Positions 5,070 to 13,626 of a stretch of DNA of 13,626 nucleotides are shown piece by piece. Origin of the DNA: JADFSZ01 sp022560555 [NCBI: PVC group bacterium] (GTDB lineage: Bacteria; GCA-001730085; JADFSZ01); the NCBI GenBank assembly GCA_022560555.1, contig JADFSZ010000022.1, forward strand, positions 1-13,626. Reading direction: 5' to 3'. The notes below the pieces were generated by a model, which was not told the origin of the DNA, made no database searches, and was given only the letters and a program-made list of their open reading frames with translations. The position numbers and the translations under genes were made by a program. How positions within the stretch are numbered: the stretch's first letter is position 1; every line of letters begins with the position of its first letter.

Positions 5070-6820
5070 GGTGGAGTCAATTTTTTATTCCGACGATCAA
5101 GGAGGTTCCGGCTGACGCGGATGTTATAAGCCATAAACTCATGTACCGGGCCGGTCTCATTCGTAAATTGGTATCGGGGTTTTATACCTATTTGCCGATG
5201 GGCTTGCGTGTTCTTTCAAAAATTGAAAACATTATTCGAAAAGAAATGAATAAGAAAGGTGCTCTGGAAATACTTATGCCGACTTTACAGCCGCGTGAGC
5301 TTTGGGAGACGAGCGGGCGATGGCATACGATGGGTCCGGAGATGATGCGTCTTAAAAATCGCCAAGACCGGGATTTTGTCTTAGGGCCCACACATGAAGA
5401 AGTGATCACGGATCTCATTGCCAGAGAGATTAATTCTTATCGGCAATTGCCCTTAAATTTTTATCAGATTCAAACAAAATTCCGTGATGAGATACGGCCG
5501 CGTTTCGGTGTGATGCGTTCTCGTGAATTTATCATGAAAGACGCTTACAGTTTTGATAAAGATGCCGAAGGTGCGAAGAAAAGTTATCAGGATATGGTTG
5601 ATGCCTATCAACAGATATTTCAGAAATGCGGATGTTCCGCGCTGGCGGTTGAAGCCGACACGGGCATTATGGGCGGTGAATCCTCCGCCGAATTTATGGT
5701 GCCTTCTGACACGGGTGAGGAAGAAATGGTCTGTTGCGAACACTGTGATTATGCAGCCAATAGCGAAAAAGCCGAAAGCCATGGCTTGTTTGATCAAACA
5801 GGGGATGAAGGAGCTCTCGAAGAAGTGCATACACCGAATTGCACATCCGTGAGTGATGTAAGCGCATTCTTAAAGGTTCAACCTTCTTGTCTTGTGAAGA
5901 CCCTGCTTTATGTTCACGACACAGACAAGAAAGTCCTTGTTCTTGTGCGAGGAGATCGAAATATTGTCGAAATGAAATTGATTCAATATCTTCACGCGTC
6001 AGATCTGCGTCTCGCGGATGAAAAAGAGATTGAAGAAGTGTTTCATGCTCCGGTTGGTTTTGTCGGACCGCAGGGGATTATGGGCGTGAGAGTGATTGCG
6101 GACATGAGTGTTCTGGGCGTGGTATCCGGAATCACAGGGGCAAACAAAAAAGATTATCATGTCAAAGGGTTAAATCTCAAGCGTGATGTACCGTCTTTTG
6201 AACAAGCGCATTTGCACCAGGTGCTCCAAGGGGATCCTTGTCCGAAATGCCGAAAGCCTTTACAGATCAAAAAAGGCATCGAGGTTGGCCATGTTTTTAA
6301 CCTCGGGACAAAATACAGTAAAGCCTTGGGTGCCACATTTTTGGATCAAGCGGGTCAGAGTCAATTGGCCATCATGGGCTGTTTTGGGATTGGTGTGAGT
6401 AGAACAATGGCGGCGATCATCGAAGTGAATCATGATGAACAAGGAATTGTGTGGCCCGTTAGTGTCGCTCCTTTTGAAATACTGTTGATGCCCCTTGATT
6501 CTGATGACAAAAATATGTTGAAAGAAGCCGAGCGTATTTACACATCCCTTCAGGAACAAGGCCTTCAGGTTCTTTGGGATGATCGGGATGAGCGCGCGGG
6601 AGTGAAGTTTAAGGATGCTGAACTCATAGGGATCCCTTATATGATCATTCTGGGAAAAAAATCCATGGCGAAAGGCTTGGGTGAACTCGAAATCCGTAGA
6701 GGCCATCAAAAACAAGACGTCCCTTTGGATCAGATTGTTGAAAGATCACGGGATTTGATAGGACACGCATATCGGGATCTAGGCTTTTTAGATGTGCCGC
6801 AAGTGCAGGGGGCTTTATGA
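5066..6820 (+). CDS. proS: Prolyl-tRNA synthetase, bacterial type with editing domain
   Basis: This class II synthetase charges tRNA-Pro with proline in the cytoplasm. The 584-residue length and domain order match the bacterial ProS type. The catalytic core carries GPTHEEV (from Gly107), motif 2 FRDEIRPRFGVMRSREFIMK (from Phe139) and motif 3 GCFGIGVSR (438-446). Between motifs 2 and 3 lies the INS (YbaK-like) editing insertion, about residues 225-395, which removes alanine wrongly attached to tRNA-Pro. Its SCLVKTLLYV segment carries the conserved lysine. The C-terminal anticodon-binding domain spans about 465-565 (WPVSVAPFEILLMPL...LWDDRDERAGVKFKDAELIGIP). Cysteines at CCEHC and CPKC may bind metal. 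The start overlaps the rseP stop (ATGA) and has AGAGG and AAGGAG upstream. The stop overlaps the rimP start in the same way. Confidence 0.97.
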   Translation: MRWSQFFIPTIKEVPADADVISHKLMYRAGLIRKLVSGFYTYLPMGLRVLSKIENIIRKEMNKKGALEILMPTLQPRELWETSGRWHTMGPEMMRLKNRQDRDFVLGPTHEEVITDLIAREINSYRQLPLNFYQIQTKFRDEIRPRFGVMRSREFIMKDAYSFDKDAEGAKKSYQDMVDAYQQIFQKCGCSALAVEADTGIMGGESSAEFMVPSDTGEEEMVCCEHCDYAANSEKAESHGLFDQTGDEGALEEVHTPNCTSVSDVSAFLKVQPSCLVKTLLYVHDTDKKVLVLVRGDRNIVEMKLIQYLHASDLRLADEKEIEEVFHAPVGFVGPQGIMGVRVIADMSVLGVVSGITGANKKDYHVKGLNLKRDVPSFEQAHLHQVLQGDPCPKCRKPLQIKKGIEVGHVFNLGTKYSKALGATFLDQAGQSQLAIMGCFGIGVSRTMAAIIEVNHDEQGIVWPVSVAPFEILLMPLDSDDKNMLKEAERIYTSLQEQGLQVLWDDRDERAGVKFKDAELIGIPYMIILGKKSMAKGLGELEIRRGHQKQDVPLDQIVERSRDLIGHAYRDLGFLDVPQVQGAL

Positions 6821-7278
6821 GTTTAATGAAGGTGATCAGTCGGACAAGCAAAGATATTGAGAAAATGGCGGCCGCATTGGGTTTAGAAATTTTTGAAATC
6901 AAGTGTTCAAATATGTTTCTCGGAATCACAGCCGATCGGTGCGAATCTCACATCACACTTGATGAGTGTGCTGCTCTTTCCCGGAAAATTGCAGAGTTTT
7001 TAGATGAATATGAGGCTGAAATCAATGGAGAATATGCCCTTGAAGTCACAAGCCCGGGTATGTATCGGCCGCTTCTTAAGGCAAGGCATTATGAGCAATC
7101 GATCGGCAAGCAAATTAGAATTGTCACAAAAGTGGATGGCAAAAAACGAAGATATACGGGTGTTTTAGAAAGTTTTAACGGGAAGTGCGTTCGTATGACC
7201 TTAAAGGACACGGCCGAAACGGTAGAATGGTCCATTGAACACATTCTAGAGGCTCAGTTGAACCCAAACAATGCTTGA
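6817..7278 (+). CDS. rimP: Ribosome maturation factor RimP
   Basis: RimP binds the 30S subunit late in assembly and is almost always next to nusA, as here. The 153-residue product has the expected two parts. The N-terminal alpha/beta domain has GLEIFEIKC, ITLDECAALSRKIAEFLD and YALEVTSPGMYRPL, close to the family's 'LEVsSPGldRPL' signature. The C-terminal Sm-like barrel begins near SIGKQIRIVTK. In the signature, the usual Asp before RPL is replaced by Tyr. The start ATG overlaps the proS stop (ATGA) and has AGGGGG upstream, so the two are probably translated in a coupled way. A 43-base gap with its own AAGGAG separates it from nusA. Confidence 0.93.
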   Translation: MSLMKVISRTSKDIEKMAAALGLEIFEIKCSNMFLGITADRCESHITLDECAALSRKIAEFLDEYEAEINGEYALEVTSPGMYRPLLKARHYEQSIGKQIRIVTKVDGKKRRYTGVLESFNGKCVRMTLKDTAETVEWSIEHILEAQLNPNNA

Positions 7279-7321
7279 AGTGAATCAAAATGTGAAATCG
7301 AGAAAAGGCAAGGAGTAAAAT

Positions 7322-8521
7322 ATGAATAAGGATTTGCTGAACATTATCGGTCATCTTGAGCGTGAAAAAGGAATTGATCGTGAAAAGCTGATCACGATGA
7401 TCGAAGGAGCTATCTTAACGGCATCTAAGAAAAGCGCTCTCTTAAAGGGAGACGTCGTTGTCAAGATTGATAGAGAGACGGGGGAAATGCGTGTGTTTCT
7501 GGATGACAAAGAAGTTACGCCGGCCAATTTTGGCCGGATCGCGGCCCAGACGGCGAAGCAAGTGATCATTCAGAAAATTCGTGAAGCTGAGCGGGAAGTT
7601 ATATTTGAAGAATTTTCCCAACGAACAAATGAATTAATGAGCGGGATCATTCAAAGATATGACAGAGGCAACATTATAATTAATATCGGGAAAGCGGAAA
7701 CTATTTTGCCCAAAAAAGAGCAAGTGCCCCGCGATGATTATCGGCAAGGTGAACGGGTTCGTGTGATTGTGACCGAGGCTCGAAAAACCAATCATGGACC
7801 TGAAATCATTGTTTCCAGAAGAAGCCCGATTTTTATCAAAAAGCTGTTTGAATTAGAGGTCCCTGAGATTTCCGAAGGGATTGTCTCGATTGAATCGATC
7901 GCTCGTGATGCCGGGGAGAGAACAAAAATTGCTGTGTCCTCCGCTTCCGAAAGGATCGATGCCGTCGGAGCCTGTGTCGGAATGAAGGGTATTCGTGTGA
8001 AAAATATTGTTGGTGAACTGCGCGGGGAAAAGATTGATATTGTTCGTTACAATGATGACCCTGTGACGTATGTGAAAAACGCGTTATCCCCTGCCGAAAT
8101 CCGGGATGTTAAATTGGACCGGGAGAATAAAACATGTGACATCATTGTAAACAAAGACCAACTGTCTCTTGCCATTGGACGGCATGGCCAAAACACTAAA
8201 TTGGCAGCGAAATTAACCGGATGGAAAATTGATGTAAAATGCTGGGAAGATATGGGAGGAGAGAAGGCATTTTTGCCTCTGACAAAAGCGGAAATTGCTG
8301 AGGACATTATGTCCAAGAAAATTAAAGAAATCCAGGCTAAGATCCAAAGCCTCCCCGGTGTCGGCCCTAAAGTCGCCGAGGCCATTGTGACGGCCGGATT
8401 TACATCTATTGAACAAATTGCTCAAAGCGAAGTGAGTGATTTGTCCGAAATTCCCGGAATCGGAGGGAAAATGGCCGAAAAGATTATTGCTTCGTCCAGA
8501 GAATATACGGGGGGTGAGTGA
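7322..8521 (+). CDS. nusA: Transcription elongation/termination factor NusA
   Basis: NusA binds RNA polymerase and nascent RNA and controls pausing, termination and antitermination. The 399 residues show the N-terminal polymerase-binding domain (about 1-105), the S1 domain (about 108-175, from LMSGIIQRYDRGNIIINIGK) and two KH domains. Their GxxG loops are GMKG (220-223) and GRHG (286-289). A C-terminal pair of helix-hairpin-helix motifs follows (SLPGVGPKVAEAI and IPGIGGKMAEKI, about 343-395). E. coli NusA has about 495 residues, with two acidic repeats at the end. Here a compact HhH tail of about 60 residues takes their place. AAGGAG is well spaced before the ATG. The stop overlaps the infB region at GTGATTATG. 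Confidence 0.96.
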   Translation: MNKDLLNIIGHLEREKGIDREKLITMIEGAILTASKKSALLKGDVVVKIDRETGEMRVFLDDKEVTPANFGRIAAQTAKQVIIQKIREAEREVIFEEFSQRTNELMSGIIQRYDRGNIIINIGKAETILPKKEQVPRDDYRQGERVRVIVTEARKTNHGPEIIVSRRSPIFIKKLFELEVPEISEGIVSIESIARDAGERTKIAVSSASERIDAVGACVGMKGIRVKNIVGELRGEKIDIVRYNDDPVTYVKNALSPAEIRDVKLDRENKTCDIIVNKDQLSLAIGRHGQNTKLAAKLTGWKIDVKCWEDMGGEKAFLPLTKAEIAEDIMSKKIKEIQAKIQSLPGVGPKVAEAIVTAGFTSIEQIAQSEVSDLSEIPGIGGKMAEKIIASSREYTGGE

Positions 8522-8523
8522 TT

Positions 8524-10569
8524 ATGGGGATCCGTGTGTATACCTTAGCGAAGGACCTTAGCCTCTCGAGCAAGGAACTCATTCAAAAGCTTCAAGAGAT
8601 GGAGTTTCCCGTAAAAGGACATATGAGTATGCTTGAAGACGATGTTGCCGACCTCGTTAAAGCAGAATTAGAAAGCAAAGTTGAGCCCGAGCCGGCCGTT
8701 ACTTTAAAGGAAGAAATTGTTTCAAAAGAAAAAAGTGAAACAAGCGAAGAAGGTAAAGACAAAGAGGGAAAAGATGAAACCGGGACATCCGAAAATGTTG
8801 GGCAAGAAATCACTATAAAATCGCCTGTGGTTGTCAGAACGCTTGCCGAAGCGCTGGGAATTAAGGTTAATGACCTGATCCGGGAGCTTATGAAACTAAA
8901 AATATTTGCTGCCATAAATCAAGCTTTACCCGAGGAAATCGCCGCTAAGGTGGCTAAGGTTTTTGGATTTGAGTTAAAAATCGAAGAGACAGCACCGGAA
9001 AAAGATGAGGTTCTTTTTGAGGATAAAGAACATGACGATCCAAAAAAACTAAAGCCGCGGTCTCCGGTTGTGACCCTTATGGGACATGTCGATCATGGAA
9101 AAACATCGTTATTAGATCAAATACGAAAAACAAACGTGGCGGACCAGGAACACGGAGGGATTACGCAGCATATCGGAGCTTATGAAGTCTTTTTGGAAAA
9201 AGGCCGTGTTGTTTTTCTTGATACACCCGGCCATAAAGCGTTTACGGCTATGCGCGCCCGGGGAGCCAACGCGACAGACGTTATTGTTCTTGTTGTCGCC
9301 GCCGATGATAGCGTGATGCCTCAGACGAAAGAAGCCGTTGATCATGCGCGCGCTGCCCGTGTCCCGATTGTTGTTGCGATTAACAAAATTGACAAAGCGG
9401 GGGCTAATGTGGATGTTGTCAAAAAGGATCTCGTGGATTTGGAGTTAACACCGGATGACTGGGGCGGTAAAACGGTTTGTGTCCCGGTGTCGGCTGTAAC
9501 GGGTGAGGGCATCGAGGAGCTTTTAGAACTTCTTTTGTTGGAGACGGATCTTTTAGAATTAAAAGCCAATCCGGATAAACCCGCCCGTGGGATTGTTATT
9601 GAGGCTCACTTGTCTCAAGGACGGGGCGCGGTGGCAACGGTTCTTGTTCAGGATGGAACCCTAAGGACGGGCGATATGGTTGTGTGCGGTATGACATGGG
9701 GCAGAGTGCGAGCTCTCATCAATGATCGGGGCAAACATGTAAAAATAGCCGGTCCCGCAACGCCCATGGAAATTGCCGGTCTTGCGAATGTTCCTATGGC
9801 CGGGGATCGATTCACTGTTGTCAAAAATGAAAAAACAGCCCGTGACTTTTGTCAGAGACTTCAGCATGAAAGTAAACAAAAAGCGCATTTGAAGGGCGCG
9901 AATCAAGTGACTTTAGAAAATCTGTATGATCATATAACTCAAGGAAAGATGAAAGAACTTACCATTATTGTTAAGGCCGATGTCCAGGGATCTTTGGGCG
10001 TTATTGTTGAATGCATCCAGAAGCTGGAAACAGAAGAAATAAAAGTGAATGTGATTCATGACGGGATTGGCGGAATAAATGAATCTGATATTATGCTTGC
10101 CTCTGCGTCAAAAGCGATTGTAATCGGTTTTCATGTCCGTCCTTTGACAGGGGTTGATGCTTTGGCGCAAAAGGAAAAAGTGCAAATAAGGTGCTATAAA
10201 ATTATTTACGAATTAGTCGAAGATCTCGAGCGCGCTGTTCAGGGAATGCTTGATCCGAAGTATGAGGAGCAAGTGATCGGAAGATGTGTGATCAAGCAGG
10301 TATTCAAAGTTTCCCGGATCGGCACCATTGCCGGATGCCTTGTGCAAAAGGGCAAAATTTCAAGAAACGCGAAGATCCGGCTCATTCGGGACGACGTTGA
10401 AATATATTCGGGAACGCTATCTTCCCTGAAAAGGTTTAAGGATGATGTTCGTGAAGTACAGCAGAATTTCGAATGCGGATTATCCGTTGAGAATTACAAC
10501 GATCTGCGTGAAGAAGATATTATTGAGGCTTTTGTCATGGAAGTCGTGAAACTGGAGCCAAAATCATAG
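8524..10569 (+). CDS. infB: Translation initiation factor IF-2
   Basis: IF-2 is the GTPase that brings initiator tRNA to the 30S subunit and promotes 50S joining. From the ATG at 8524 it has 681 residues. A first IF2_N domain (about 1-48) is followed by an acidic, Lys/Glu-rich linker (about 50-100). A second IF2_N domain (about 103-150) comes next, then the GTPase domain with G1 GHVDHGKT (187-194), G3 DTPGH (233-237), G4 NKID (287-290) and SAVTG, then domains II to IV. E. coli IF-2 has 890 residues; the difference is mostly the short linker. A GTG at 8518 overlaps the nusA stop (GTGA) and would add two residues. I prefer the ATG because the G-rich ribosome-binding stretch at 8509-8516 is better spaced for it. 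No ylxR or ribosomal L7Ae-type gene intervenes. Confidence 0.96.
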   Translation: MGIRVYTLAKDLSLSSKELIQKLQEMEFPVKGHMSMLEDDVADLVKAELESKVEPEPAVTLKEEIVSKEKSETSEEGKDKEGKDETGTSENVGQEITIKSPVVVRTLAEALGIKVNDLIRELMKLKIFAAINQALPEEIAAKVAKVFGFELKIEETAPEKDEVLFEDKEHDDPKKLKPRSPVVTLMGHVDHGKTSLLDQIRKTNVADQEHGGITQHIGAYEVFLEKGRVVFLDTPGHKAFTAMRARGANATDVIVLVVAADDSVMPQTKEAVDHARAARVPIVVAINKIDKAGANVDVVKKDLVDLELTPDDWGGKTVCVPVSAVTGEGIEELLELLLLETDLLELKANPDKPARGIVIEAHLSQGRGAVATVLVQDGTLRTGDMVVCGMTWGRVRALINDRGKHVKIAGPATPMEIAGLANVPMAGDRFTVVKNEKTARDFCQRLQHESKQKAHLKGANQVTLENLYDHITQGKMKELTIIVKADVQGSLGVIVECIQKLETEEIKVNVIHDGIGGINESDIMLASASKAIVIGFHVRPLTGVDALAQKEKVQIRCYKIIYELVEDLERAVQGMLDPKYEEQVIGRCVIKQVFKVSRIGTIAGCLVQKGKISRNAKIRLIRDDVEIYSGTLSSLKRFKDDVREVQQNFECGLSVENYNDLREEDIIEAFVMEVVKLEPKS

Positions 10570-10578
10570 GAAGGTCAT

Positions 10579-10965
10579 ATGTCACGTCGGTCTGAGCGTG
10601 TGGGGCACATAATCCAAAAGGAGTTGGGGCGGCTTCTTACCGAGGAAGCCCGGGACCCTCGTTTGGGATTCGTAACGGTTGTGAATGTGAATTGCCCGAA
10701 TGACCTTCGGAACGTGAAAATTTATATCAGTGTTATGGGATCCCCTGAGCAGAAAAAGAAAACGCTTTTGGGCTTGAACAGCGCGAAAGGGTATTTGAGG
10801 AGCCGAGTCGGAAACATCATCCAATTGAGATATGTCCCGGAATTTCATTTTATTATTGATGATACGTTGGACCGGGCTGATGAGTTTGACCGTCTTATGG
10901 CTGAGGCCGGATTAGCCAAAGATCACAAGGATGTTGACGATGAGTCCCACAAAGAAGATTCTTGA
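10579..10965 (+). CDS. rbfA: Ribosome-binding factor A
   Basis: RbfA is a KH-fold protein that binds the 30S subunit and helps maturation of the 16S rRNA 5' end, important in cold conditions. The 128-residue product keeps the family pattern: SRRSERVGHIIQKELGRLL, DPRLGFVTVVNV, the KIYISVMG strand, and RSRVGNIIQLRYVPEFHF with F.IDDTLDRADEFDRL. The length is normal. AGGAAGG lies five bases before the ATG, 9 bases after the infB stop. The last residues (DHKDVDDESHKEDS) are charged, and their DNA overlaps the start of the next gene by 26 to 35 bases. Confidence 0.95.
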   Translation: MSRRSERVGHIIQKELGRLLTEEARDPRLGFVTVVNVNCPNDLRNVKIYISVMGSPEQKKKTLLGLNSAKGYLRSRVGNIIQLRYVPEFHFIIDDTLDRADEFDRLMAEAGLAKDHKDVDDESHKEDS

Positions 10966-11902
10966 ATTGATACGTCAAAGCCGGGACGTCACGATCACCT
11001 ATCATGTGAATCCGGACGGCGATGCGCTTGGCAGTGCTTTAGCTATGAAGGATTTGGTCCGTTCTTTTAAGAAAAAAGCCGTCATTATAGGCTCCGATAA
11101 ACCTAGCCCTCGATATAATTTTCTTTCGGGTTTCAATTCTATCAAGTTTCTCTCTTGGGGCTCTTCCTTGAAAATAAATACTGACCTCCTGATTGTTTTG
11201 GATTCCCCTGAGATGGATCGGATTGGACATATTCGCAACAATATAATCGCAAAGAAAATTATCAAGATAGATCATCACCTTAGCCATGAGCATTTTGGTG
11301 ATGTGAACTATGTTAACGCCAAAGCGGCTGCAACAGGGGAACTTGTTTTTGGCGTGTTCTCCCAAGGGCGGATAAAATTGAGTCGCGAAACCGCCCGGGC
11401 TCTCTATGCGGCGATTGCGACGGATACCGGATTCTTTTCCCAGGAAAATACCAGAAAAGAAACTTTTGAAATTATTTCAAAGCTTGTAGCCATAGGTGTC
11501 TTGCCGGATGAAATGTATCGGGCGATATGCGGTGAGCGCGAATTAAAATATTTTCAATTGGAAAGCCAAGTGAGAAACACATTAGTCCTTCACAATAAGG
11601 GGAGGGTTGCAAGCATAGAAATCAAGTACCCATGGAATAAAAAATATGACGCCGCGAATACGGATACGAATGATTTTTTTGCAAGTTTGAAGTGCTTGCG
11701 CGGGGTTCAGGTTATGGTCCTTTTTTGGGAAAGAAAACCTAAAGAAATAAAGATGAGTCTCAGATCGAGAAAAACATTTAACGTTTGTAGATTGGCGCAG
11801 ATATTTGGCGGGGGCGGCCATCGCTTAGCCGCGGGATGCACCATTAAAGGGTCTCTTTCACACGTGAAGCAGAAATTACTTTCTCAAATAAAACTTAGAT
11901 AA
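10940..11902 (+). CDS. nrnA: DHH/DHHA1 phosphoesterase, NrnA-like (nanoRNase / pAp phosphatase)
   Basis: NrnA-type enzymes degrade 2-5 nt RNA (nanoRNA), and many also remove phosphate from pAp. Some relatives hydrolyse cyclic dinucleotide products. From the ATG at 10940 there are 320 residues. The metal-binding motifs are present: HVNPDGDALGS (from His22), IVLDSPE, the DHH triad at 111-113 and ATDTGFF. The C-terminal DHHA1 domain ends with GGGHRLAAGC (His294), the substrate-binding loop. An ATG at 10931 would add three residues, but AAGG at 10927-10930 is spaced for 10940. Either start lies inside the rbfA 3' end, which implies coupling. A place between rbfA and truB is common outside Gammaproteobacteria. 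Substrate preference cannot be settled from sequence. Confidence 0.9.
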   Translation: MSPTKKILELIRQSRDVTITYHVNPDGDALGSALAMKDLVRSFKKKAVIIGSDKPSPRYNFLSGFNSIKFLSWGSSLKINTDLLIVLDSPEMDRIGHIRNNIIAKKIIKIDHHLSHEHFGDVNYVNAKAAATGELVFGVFSQGRIKLSRETARALYAAIATDTGFFSQENTRKETFEIISKLVAIGVLPDEMYRAICGERELKYFQLESQVRNTLVLHNKGRVASIEIKYPWNKKYDAANTDTNDFFASLKCLRGVQVMVLFWERKPKEIKMSLRSRKTFNVCRLAQIFGGGGHRLAAGCTIKGSLSHVKQKLLSQIKLR

Positions 11903-11919
11903 CACTCTTAAGGCCGTAT

Positions 11920-12651
11920 ATGAAAACGATACTTTGCGACACTAACATTCATGGCGTTGTATTTGTCGACAAGCCCCCGGGATTAACATCGTTTGACGTT
12001 GTGAGAAAAATTAAACCGCTTGTGGCCCCACTCAAAATCGGTCATGGGGGGACACTGGATCCTATGGCTCGAGGCATGCTTCCCATCCTGATTGGTCAAG
12101 GGACGAAATGGATGGAATCGTTACTTGCGTTACCGAAAACCTATCGATTTGTCATGCGTTTAGGTCAAGAAACGGATACGGATGATATTTTAGGAAAAGT
12201 AGAAGTTGAAAAACCCTATGATCATGTTTGTGAAAATCAATTAATAAGCGCGATGAAGCACTTTGAGGGAACGATCGATCAGACTCCGCCTATGTATTCC
12301 GCGCTGCGCCATAAAGGGGAAAGATTATATCAGTTAGCCCGTAAAGGGAAAATTATCCCCCGCCAAAAACGAAAGATTACCATATATAATTTCCGTCTCC
12401 TTTACACGAATCTGCCGCGGGTTGAATTGCTCATAGAGTGTTCACGAGGTACGTATGTGAGGACTATTTGCCGTGATCTTGGGCGGATGGTGAAAACTGT
12501 CGGGTGTATGGAGTCTCTCGTCAGAGAAAGGATTGGGTGTTTTACATTGAATGAGGCCGTAAGTCTGATGGAACTTCTTTCACAAGGACTTGAGGGAATC
12601 AAAAAACATCTTATTCAGAAAAAGACGTGGAATCCATCCGAATGTTTATGA
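11920..12651 (+). CDS. truB: tRNA pseudouridine-55 synthase
   Basis: TruB turns U55 in the T loop of tRNAs into pseudouridine and also acts as a tRNA folding chaperone. The catalytic block GHGGTLDPMARGMLPI contains the nucleophile Asp47. Preceding it is VFVDKPPGLTSFDVV; following are TDTDDILGKV, TPPMYSALRHKGERLYQLAR and CSRGTYVRTICRDLG, all family landmarks. At 243 residues it is shorter than E. coli TruB (314) and seems to lack most or all of the C-terminal PUA-type domain. AAGG lies six bases before the ATG, which is 17 bases after the nrnA stop. The 3' end overlaps the ribF start. Confidence 0.94.
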   Translation: MKTILCDTNIHGVVFVDKPPGLTSFDVVRKIKPLVAPLKIGHGGTLDPMARGMLPILIGQGTKWMESLLALPKTYRFVMRLGQETDTDDILGKVEVEKPYDHVCENQLISAMKHFEGTIDQTPPMYSALRHKGERLYQLARKGKIIPRQKRKITIYNFRLLYTNLPRVELLIECSRGTYVRTICRDLGRMVKTVGCMESLVRERIGCFTLNEAVSLMELLSQGLEGIKKHLIQKKTWNPSECL

Positions 12652-13610
12652 ATGTGATACCTCATCCAAAGAAGTGCCCGAAACACCTAAAATCAGTTGC
12701 GGCCATCGGGTTTTTTGACGGAGTGCACTTAGGGCATCAGAAAATTATAGAGAAAGCAATCCGCTTAGCTAAAAGGAATCATAAAAAAAGCGTTGTTGTG
12801 ACATTTGACAGGCATCCCCAAGAGGTGTTGCGCCCGACTCGTTCAAAGTCTTTATTGACAAACCTGGAGCACAAACTTTGTTTGATACGGAAATTGAAGC
12901 CTGATTACTGTTATGTGATTCGATTTACGAAGGCTTTTTCAAGAAAAACACCTCGTGATTTTGTCAGACAAATATTACATAGGGATTTGAAGGCAACGGA
13001 TGTTGTGGTCGGATTCAATTTCCGGTTTGGACATGAAAGGCAAGGGGATGTGAAGGTGCTGGGTGAACTCGGCCGACAGTTCGGATATTGCACATGGGTT
13101 GTGAGCCCGGTTAAGTCCCATAAACATCTCGTATCAAGCTCAAGAATCAGGGAAGCCGTAAAACAGGGGGATCTGTCTCTAGCCAAAAGTTTGTTAGGAC
13201 ATCCCGTGAGCATGATGGGAAAAGTCATATCCGGGGACGGCAAAGGAAAAACCTTTGGTTTTCCGACGGCAAATCTCAAAGTGTTTAATCAAGTTGTTCC
13301 GCCGCCGGGCGTTTATCTTGTTCGGGTGAAATTTAATAAAAAGGTCTATAATGGATTGCTGAATATCGGGCCCCGGGCGAAGTTCTTGGAAGGGAAAACA
13401 TTATTTATTCGAAAAGAAAAGGATGAAATCAAAATCGAAATTCATATTTTAAATTTCAGGTCAACCGTTTACGGAAAAACCCTTTTTGTTGAAATTATTA
13501 AAAAGTTAAGAGACACTCAAAAGTTTAACGATGCAGATTCCCTGAAAAGGCAAGTGTTTTTAGATATTAAGAAAGCAGGGCTCTTTTTTAAGAAGCAGAA
13601 AAAAAGATAA
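12648..13610 (+). CDS. ribF: Bifunctional riboflavin kinase / FAD synthetase
   Basis: RibF phosphorylates riboflavin to FMN and then adenylates FMN to FAD. From the ATG at 12648 it has 320 residues, near the family norm. The N-terminal nucleotidyltransferase domain shows GFFDGVHLGH (21-30), with both histidines of the HxGH motif, then TFDRHP, VVGFNFRFGHERQGDV and SSSRIREAV. The C-terminal kinase domain shows GKVISGDGKGKTFGFPTANL (from Gly191), GVYLVRV, LNIGPRAKF and IEIHIL. Its end has the usual KLRD..KF....L..Q...D pattern. The 12648 ATG overlaps the truB stop as ATGA, like two other junctions in this cluster. ATG 12642 and GTG 12627 are alternatives, adding 2 or 7 residues. No strong ribosome-binding site marks any of them. 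Confidence 0.93.
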   Translation: MNVIPHPKKCPKHLKSVAAIGFFDGVHLGHQKIIEKAIRLAKRNHKKSVVVTFDRHPQEVLRPTRSKSLLTNLEHKLCLIRKLKPDYCYVIRFTKAFSRKTPRDFVRQILHRDLKATDVVVGFNFRFGHERQGDVKVLGELGRQFGYCTWVVSPVKSHKHLVSSSRIREAVKQGDLSLAKSLLGHPVSMMGKVISGDGKGKTFGFPTANLKVFNQVVPPPGVYLVRVKFNKKVYNGLLNIGPRAKFLEGKTLFIRKEKDEIKIEIHILNFRSTVYGKTLFVEIIKKLRDTQKFNDADSLKRQVFLDIKKAGLFFKKQKKR

Positions 13611-13626
13611 ACAATGATTATGAAAT

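Noticed and set aside
5453-5830. 125-codon - strand open frame inside proS
   Set aside because: It lies entirely opposite conserved ProRS motifs, with no ribosome-binding site or recognisable domain. The same holds for the other antisense frames inside the core genes, such as 6260-6715.
1-13626. CRISPR array, transposase, toxin-antitoxin pair or new defence system
   Set aside because: No regularly spaced repeats, transposase motifs or paired small toxin-antitoxin genes were found. After 1386 every gene belongs to a well-known family.

Overview
The window looks like a bacterial chromosome segment in two unlike parts. Bases 1 to about 1078 are AT-rich and gene-poor. They look like the end of an integrated or rearranged element that stops at a copy of a serine tRNA 3' end. 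Bases 1301-13610 hold a tRNA gene and then eleven well-packed genes, nearly all universal bacterial functions. All are on the + strand.

Left part. On the - strand, 63 codons of a PstS-like phosphate-binding protein run off the left edge. They are joined in frame, across a TAA codon, to a small membrane-anchored protein of unknown role. On the + strand, a long open frame (442-882) has a proper start only at 652, so it may be a broken gene. Next come short repeats that resemble integrase arm sites (884-970), a consensus promoter (993-1020), a 21-base remnant of a tRNA-Ser 3' end (1058-1078) and a perfect 42-bp palindrome with A and T runs, a two-way terminator. The simplest reading is that an element inserted in tRNA-Ser and its far att site is seen here. 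No integrase gene is visible in the window.

Middle. A tRNA-Arg(CCG) gene is followed 11 bases later by a DjlA-like membrane co-chaperone. A short unit comes next, with a consensus promoter and a strong terminator only about 56 bases after its expected start point.

Right part. The order is uppS, cdsA, rseP, proS, rimP, nusA, infB, rbfA, nrnA, truB, ribF. Gaps are mostly under 45 bases and several stop/start codons overlap, so this is probably one transcription unit. It joins envelope lipid synthesis and membrane proteolysis (uppS, cdsA, rseP) to translation and transcription factors (proS, rimP, nusA, infB), ribosome maturation (rbfA), nanoRNA turnover (nrnA), tRNA modification (truB) and FMN/FAD synthesis (ribF). 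dxr, often found between cdsA and rseP, is absent from that place.

Organism. The nrnA gene between rbfA and truB, the merged uppS-to-ribF cluster and a moderate GC content (mid-40s by eye) fit an uncultured Gram-negative-type lineage such as Omnitrophota or a relative. This is only a tentative inference. I found no CRISPR array, transposase or clear new defence system. The most unusual material is the left 1.1 kb and the two short promoter-terminator units.
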